In this document: positions 59,659 to 64,000 of the stretch, in pieces | Numbering within the stretch: position 1 is the first letter of the stretch | Layout of the letters: each line of letters starts with the position of its first letter | Assembly: GCF_001514235.1 (NCBI RefSeq) | Contig: NZ_KQ948924.1 | Coordinates: 813,832 to 877,831, forward strand | Direction: 5' to 3' | Source of the DNA: Streptomyces caeruleatus | GTDB lineage: Bacteria; Actinomycetota; Actinomycetes; Streptomycetales; Streptomycetaceae | DNA: 64,000 nt | The notes under the pieces: generated by a model | Told to the model about the DNA's origin: nothing | Database searches by the model: none | Seen by the model: the letters and a program-made list of their open reading frames with translations, nothing else | Program-made: the position numbers and the translations under genes

Positions 59659-61619
59659 TCGGTGAGCTCCAGCGTCGGGATCCCGGGCGGGTTCAGCCCG
59701 AAGACCTGGGCGTACAGGGAGAGTTCGGACTCCAGGACGCGGATCATCGTCTCCGCCCGCCGGAACCCGTGACCCTCGCCCTCGAAGGCGAGGTAGGCGT
59801 GCGGCACCCGGCGTCCCGCCATGCGGGCGAGGAACCGCTCGCACTGGGTGGGCGGGCAGATCACGTCGTCCAGGCCCTGGAGCAGCAGGAACGGCACGGT
59901 GAGCCGGTCGGCGTGCGCGGCGGGCGAGCGCTCCGCGTAGCGTGCCGGCACCTCGGCGAGGGGGCCGACCAGCGACTCCAGGTACCGCGACTCGAAGTCA
60001 TGGGTCTCCCCCGTGCCCCAGCCGGCCAGGTCGAGGATGGGATAGAGGATCGTGCCGCAGGCGTAGACGTCGGTGGCGGTGAGCGACGCGGCCGCGGTCC
60101 AGCCGCCCGCGCTGCCGCCCCGGACGGCGAGCCGGTCCCGGTCGGCGGTGCCCTCGTCGGCGAGGGCGAGCGCGACGGCCGCGCAGTCCTCGACGTCGAC
60201 CACGCCCCACTGCTCGCGCAGCCGGTCGCGGTACGCCCTGCCGTACCCGGTGGAGCCGCCGTAGTTGACCTCGGCGACGCCGATGCCGCGCGAGGTGAAG
60301 TAGGCGATGGCCAGGTCGAGGACGAGGGGCGCCCGCGAGGTGGGGCCGCCGTGCGCCCAGACGACGAACGGGGGTGGTGTGTCGGCGGGGGCGACGCAGC
60401 CCGGGTTGTGCGGCGGGTAGATGTGCGCGTGGATCTCGTCCCCGGCGGGGCCGGTGAAGGTGCGGATCTGCGGCTCGGGGTAGTAGGCGGGGTCCACGGC
60501 GTCGTCGTGCGCGGCGCCGATGACACGGGCGCGTCCCGTGCAGGTGTCGAGTTCGACGACCTCGTACGCGCTGCGCGGACTGGCACCCACGGCGACAATC
60601 CGTTCGCCGTACACGGCGAGCGTGGCCTCGAACTCGGTCCAGGGGCCCGCCGCGTCGACGATCTCGCCGGTCTCGGGTTCCAGCACCCCGAGGGCCGTCG
60701 CCCCCCGGCCGTGCACGACGGCGACGAGCCCGCCCGCCAGCGGGGCGAACCAGCGCAGGCCCGGCTTCCACAGCGGCCCGCCGAACTCCTCCTCGCGCGG
60801 ACACAGGGGTACACCGTCGCGGTAGAGGTTCCACCAGCCGCTGCGGTCGCTCACGTACAGCAGCCGGCCGTCGAGCGCCCAGTCAACCTGCGCGATCGAC
60901 TCCTCCGGGCCACCAGCGACGGTGCGCGGGGCGTCGAGCGTGCCGTCGGCGCCGACATCGGCGACCAGCAGTTCCGTGCCGTCCCACGGCATGCGCGGAT
61001 GGTCCCAGGCGAGCCAGGCCACCCGCAGCCCGTCCGGCGCGATCCGCGGCCCGGTGACGAACCGGTGCCGGTCGTCGGTGAGTTCGCGTACGCCGTCCCG
61101 GTCCTCGGCGGCCGAGCCGTCCAGCGGGACGGCGGCCAGGACGCGCCGCACGTCGGTGGGCCCGTCGCCGGTGAACTCCTCCAGTACGCACCACACTTCA
61201 CCGAGTTCGAGCCGCACCTGCGGCTCCGCCCAGCGCAGCCCGCCGCCCACCGGCGAGAGGGGAGTGAGCGGACGCGGCTCGCCGCCCTCCTCGTACCGGT
61301 AGAGCCGCTGGTCCGCGAAATCGACGAACACGACGAGCGGCCGGCCGTCGACCTCGACGCCGGCCCAGGGCTGTCCGCCGTACTCGACGACCCTGCTGCG
61401 CACGTTCCACGGGGCGGGCAGCACGGACTCCTCCGTGCCGTCGGCCCGGCGCCGCACCAGTGTGCGCCGGCCGCCCTCCGTAGGCCTTGGCTCGGTCCAC
61501 CACGCCTCGTCGCCGACGAAGCCCACCCACTCGGGGTGCCCGTCGTGCGTGGCGGCGAGGGCCGCGTCGACGGGCGAGGGCCAGGAACCGTACGCCAGAG
61601 TCCGCACCGTCTCCCCCAC
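59655..61619 (-). CDS. S9-family peptidase (prolyl oligopeptidase/acylaminoacyl peptidase type)
   Basis: A 654-residue peptidase: an N-terminal beta-propeller (e.g. LLVADVGADGTLDAP, LLYVSDRSGWWNLYRDG) and a C-terminal alpha/beta hydrolase with nucleophile RGGSAGGWTAAASL, Asp in LLLQGLDDVICPP and His in FEGEGHGFR. YGGSTGYGRAYRDRLREQWG is characteristic of dipeptidyl/acylaminoacyl peptidases. Cytoplasmic, no signal peptide. Coupled to the S66 gene downstream and 5 bases from the M20 gene upstream. Confidence 0.93.
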   Translation of the reverse strand: MGETVRTLAYGSWPSPVDAALAATHDGHPEWVGFVGDEAWWTEPRPTEGGRRTLVRRRADGTEESVLPAPWNVRSRVVEYGGQPWAGVEVDGRPLVVFVDFADQRLYRYEEGGEPRPLTPLSPVGGGLRWAEPQVRLELGEVWCVLEEFTGDGPTDVRRVLAAVPLDGSAAEDRDGVRELTDDRHRFVTGPRIAPDGLRVAWLAWDHPRMPWDGTELLVADVGADGTLDAPRTVAGGPEESIAQVDWALDGRLLYVSDRSGWWNLYRDGVPLCPREEEFGGPLWKPGLRWFAPLAGGLVAVVHGRGATALGVLEPETGEIVDAAGPWTEFEATLAVYGERIVAVGASPRSAYEVVELDTCTGRARVIGAAHDDAVDPAYYPEPQIRTFTGPAGDEIHAHIYPPHNPGCVAPADTPPPFVVWAHGGPTSRAPLVLDLAIAYFTSRGIGVAEVNYGGSTGYGRAYRDRLREQWGVVDVEDCAAVALALADEGTADRDRLAVRGGSAGGWTAAASLTATDVYACGTILYPILDLAGWGTGETHDFESRYLESLVGPLAEVPARYAERSPAAHADRLTVPFLLLQGLDDVICPPTQCERFLARMAGRRVPHAYLAFEGEGHGFRRAETMIRVLESELSLYAQVFGLNPPGIPTLELTE

Positions 61620-61624
61620 CTCGC

Positions 61625-62929
61625 CTAGGCCGTCCGCAGGAAGCGGTCGAGGACCCGCACGCCGAAGTGCAGCGCCTCGACCGGCACCCGCTCGTCGACG
61701 CCGTGGAACATCGCCCCGTAGTCGTAGCCCTCCGGCAGCTTCAGCGGGGAGAAGCCGTAGCCGGTGATGCCGAGCCGGGAGAACTGCTTGGCGTCCGTGC
61801 CGCCGGACATGCAGTACGGCACGACGTGCCCTTCGGGCGCGAACTCCTCGATGGCGGCGCGCATCCTGGCGTACGTCGGCGAGTCCACCGGCGACTGGAG
61901 GGCCACCTCACCATGGTGGAACTCCCAGTCCACGTCGGGTCCGGTGAGCTCGTCGAGGGTGGCGGCGAACTCGTCCCGCAGGCCGGGCAGATACCGGCCG
62001 TCGACATAGGCCACGGCCTCCCCCGGGATCACGTTGACCTTGTAACCGGCTTCCAGCATCGTCGGGTTGGTGCTGTTGCGGACGGTCGGCGCGACGAGCT
62101 CGGCCACCGGGCCCAGCTTCTCCAGCAGTCCGTCCACGTCGTCCAGGTCGGCCTGAAGGCCGTACAGCGCGGCGAGTTCGGTGAGAGCGGCGCGGACCGT
62201 CGGGGTCAGCCGCAGCGGCCACTCGTGGGCGCCGATGCGGGTGACGGCGGCGGCGAGGCGGGTCACCGCGTTCTCCGGGTTGGGCCGGGAGCCGTGTCCG
62301 GCCCTCCCGCGCGCGGTGAGCTTGACCCAGCCGGTGCCGCGCTCCGCGGCCGCGATCGGGTAGAGCTGCCGCCCGCCGCCGTCGTGGACGGTGAAGGCGC
62401 CGGCCTCGCTGACGCCCTCGGTGCAGCCCTCGAAGAGCCCGGCATGCCGGTCGGCGAGGAATCCGGCACCGTCCTCGGCGCTCGCCTCCTCGTCGGCGGT
62501 GAACGCGATCACGACGTCCCGGCGGGGCCGTACGCCCTGCCGGACCCAGGCCCGGACGACGGACAGGATCATCGCGTCCATGTTCTTCATGTCGACCGCG
62601 CCCCGGCCCCACACGACCCCGTCGCGGATCTCCCCGGAGAAGGGGTGCACGCTCCACTCGGCCGCCTGCGCGGGCACCACGTCCAGATGCCCGTGGACGA
62701 GCAGCGCGTCCGCCGACGGGTCGGTGCCCTCGAAGCGGGCGACGACGTTCGTGCGGCCCTTGGTGCGCTCCAGCATCGTGGGCTCCAGGCCCGCCTCGGC
62801 GAGCCGCGCGGCGGCGTACTCGGCGGCGGGGCGCTCCTGGCAGTCGCCGCCGCCCCGGTTGGTGGTGTCGATGCGGATGAGGTCGGAGGTGAACGTCACG
62901 ACCTCGTCGAGTGCCTGCTGGTCAGCCAT
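61625..62929 (-). CDS. M20-family metallopeptidase
   Basis: A 434-residue M20/M25/M40 zinc peptidase: LLVHGHLDVVPAQAAEW (metal His and Asp), VWGRGAVDMKNMDA (bridging Asp), FTADEEASAEDGAGFLADRH (Glu base and ligand), and the dimerisation domain with GHGSRPNPENAVTRLA. Close in type to aminoacylase-like or dipeptidase enzymes. The ATG at 62929 overlaps the end of the D-aminopeptidase gene by 8 bases. Confidence 0.93.
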   Translation of the reverse strand: MADQQALDEVVTFTSDLIRIDTTNRGGGDCQERPAAEYAAARLAEAGLEPTMLERTKGRTNVVARFEGTDPSADALLVHGHLDVVPAQAAEWSVHPFSGEIRDGVVWGRGAVDMKNMDAMILSVVRAWVRQGVRPRRDVVIAFTADEEASAEDGAGFLADRHAGLFEGCTEGVSEAGAFTVHDGGGRQLYPIAAAERGTGWVKLTARGRAGHGSRPNPENAVTRLAAAVTRIGAHEWPLRLTPTVRAALTELAALYGLQADLDDVDGLLEKLGPVAELVAPTVRNSTNPTMLEAGYKVNVIPGEAVAYVDGRYLPGLRDEFAATLDELTGPDVDWEFHHGEVALQSPVDSPTYARMRAAIEEFAPEGHVVPYCMSGGTDAKQFSRLGITGYGFSPLKLPEGYDYGAMFHGVDERVPVEALHFGVRVLDRFLRTA

Positions 62930-63755
62930 ACTGCTCCTCCACCGCGGCCGAGACGATCGTGGTGACCGCCTTGAAGGTACGGATTCCCTCGTACATGCGC
63001 TCGCTGGTGTACGCCACCTTTCGCTCGCCGACACGTGCGACACCGGGGACGACGGTGGCCGCCATCGCGAGGTGCTCGGCGTCGAACTCCAGGGCCACGG
63101 TGAACGGCCCGTCGCTCACCGGCACCCCGCGCACCGCCAGCGCGGCCGCCTCCTTGGCCGCGGCGCGGATGTCGGCGGCGGTCCTGGCCGGCGTACGGCA
63201 CACGGCGGCGTAGCGCGAGACATGGTCCTTGACGGCGACCTTCAGCGCCTCGGGCGCGTACCCGAGCGCGTCCTCGCAGGCCACGTCGTCCCCGGTGACC
63301 AGCACCACGGGCACGCCGTACTCGGCGACGACGTGCGCGTTCAGCAGGCCCTCGCTCGCCCGTACGTCGTTCAGCCACACCCCGGTGATGGAGTTGGCCA
63401 GGTAGGTGTGGGCGAGGACGCCCTCCATGCCGGCGCCCGCGTGGTAGCCGACGAAGGCGATGCCGTCCACGTCGCCGTGCTGCACGCCCTCGACCATGGA
63501 CAGCGTCTTGTGCCGGCCGGTGAGCATCTCCGCCCGCTCGTCGAGCCGTTCGAGCAGCAGATTGCGCATCGTCCAGTGCGCCTCGTTGATGACGACGTCG
63601 TCGGCGCCGCCGTCGAAGAACCCCAGCACGGCGGCGTTGACGTCCGAGGTGAACATCCCCCGGCACCGCTCCCACTGCGGCGTCCCGGGCAGCACGTCGG
63701 CCGGCCAGGTCACCCCGGTGGCGCCCTCCATGTCGGCACTGATGAGGATCTTCAT
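62922..63755 (-). CDS. M55-family D-aminopeptidase (DppA-like)
   Basis: A 277-residue DppA-type D-aminopeptidase, which hydrolyses D-amino-acid peptides such as D-Ala-D-Ala. The family start MKILISADMEGATGVTWPAD carries the metal-binding SxDxEG; VVINEAHWTMRNLLLERLDE and FVGYHAGAGMEGVLAHTYLA give the other conserved His and Asp motifs. It heads the operon with M20, S9 and S66 peptidases, suggesting peptide or murein-fragment recycling. Confidence 0.93.
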   Translation of the reverse strand: MKILISADMEGATGVTWPADVLPGTPQWERCRGMFTSDVNAAVLGFFDGGADDVVINEAHWTMRNLLLERLDERAEMLTGRHKTLSMVEGVQHGDVDGIAFVGYHAGAGMEGVLAHTYLANSITGVWLNDVRASEGLLNAHVVAEYGVPVVLVTGDDVACEDALGYAPEALKVAVKDHVSRYAAVCRTPARTAADIRAAAKEAAALAVRGVPVSDGPFTVALEFDAEHLAMAATVVPGVARVGERKVAYTSERMYEGIRTFKAVTTIVSAAVEEQYG

Positions 63756-63825
63756 GAGGCTTCACGTTACGCGCCGGTGCGGCTACTTCCTACGAGGCGG
63801 AGAGCGGCGAGGTCGGACGGCACCC

Positions 63826-64000
63826 TCACCGCCATCTGCTGTCGCCGCTGATCGGGGACAGGGAGGGCCGTGTCTGGATCTTCGCCGCCGAGAAGCCGTA
63901 CTTGTCGAAGACGGTCCGGTCCGTGATCAGGCGGTAGCCGTACCACGCGTCCCAGATGTAGGCGCGCGAGTCGCCGCTCACCCTGGCCAGGAGGCCGTTG
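63826..64000 (-). CDS. Unidentified protein, C-terminal fragment only
   Basis: The last 57 residues of a protein whose start is beyond the right edge. The visible end includes LLARVSGDSRAYIWDAWYGY, RLITDRTVFDKYGFSAAKIQ and SPISGDSRWR. Third-position GC is high and the stop is at 63826, 71 bases past the start of the downstream D-aminopeptidase gene. No family is recognised from this fragment. Confidence 0.6.
   Translation of the reverse strand, partial: NGLLARVSGDSRAYIWDAWYGYRLITDRTVFDKYGFSAAKIQTRPSLSPISGDSRWR

Overview
The window reads as one stretch of a Streptomyces chromosome. GC content is very high, codons strongly prefer G/C at the third position, GTG starts are common, and stop/start overlaps (ATGA, GTGA) are everywhere. 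The gene content also fits: the ten-gene gvpOAFGYZJLSK gas-vesicle locus, a Scr1/DUF5753-type regulator next to a DUF574-type methyltransferase, ANTAR and SigB/SigF-type regulators, and two families of short dispersed repeats that I associate with Streptomyces intergenic regions. No rRNA, tRNA, CRISPR array, insertion sequence or intact prophage was recognised.

Layout. 1-5100: a methyltransferase fragment, a pterin dehydratase, an ADP-ribosylglycohydrolase, a frameshifted HTH regulator, and an HTH/methyltransferase pair. 5170-11721: a complete respiratory nitrate reductase operon narGHJI, meeting a second-type dnaK (11722-13611) tail to tail with no spacer; dnaK has a HAIR-like site upstream. 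13862-20913: an OsmC peroxidase, a membrane phosphodiesterase, two metallo-beta-lactamase-fold hydrolases, a DedA protein, and an aminotransferase-fold protein that lacks the PLP lysine. 21011-27037: a secreted Gly-rich anchored protein, then a signalling block (GAF-ANTAR, PAS-GAF, SigB/F-type sigma factor) and a pyruvate oxidase/dehydrogenase.

27128-30690 looks like an accessory insertion: a gene-poor tract, a two-gene module, then two unrelated gene relics (PASTA protein, AbgT transporter). The two-gene module is the most interesting item. A 137-aa protein with an N-terminal hydrophobic helix ends in a short motif (G-x-V-x-GIVSTG-x4-N-[IV]). The overlapping downstream gene is a 685-aa NLR/STAND-like P-loop protein that carries the same motif near its N-terminus and a transmembrane segment near its C-terminus. 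This is the architecture expected of a bacterial amyloid-signalling (BASS-type) effector/receptor pair, with an atypical Walker A.

30827-59000 looks like a stress island: DUF2795, CBS, DJ-1 and large-subunit catalase in one operon; a baeRF-type protein; an ABC-F ATPase; a PAP2-diacylglycerol kinase fusion; the gvp cluster; a transketolase; a type II NADH dehydrogenase; an F420-type oxidoreductase; an enolase-superfamily enzyme; an SDR; and a holin-X-like membrane protein. Several of these genes are preceded by sequences close to the sigma-B promoter pattern GNNT-N14-16-GGGTAC/T, the best being GTTT-N14-GGGTAC at 51180-51203. The LigD-type polymerase gene here is frameshifted. 58723-63755 is a tight peptide-degradation operon: M55 D-aminopeptidase, M20 peptidase, S9 prolyl oligopeptidase-type peptidase and S66 LD-carboxypeptidase. 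A further gene is cut by the right edge.
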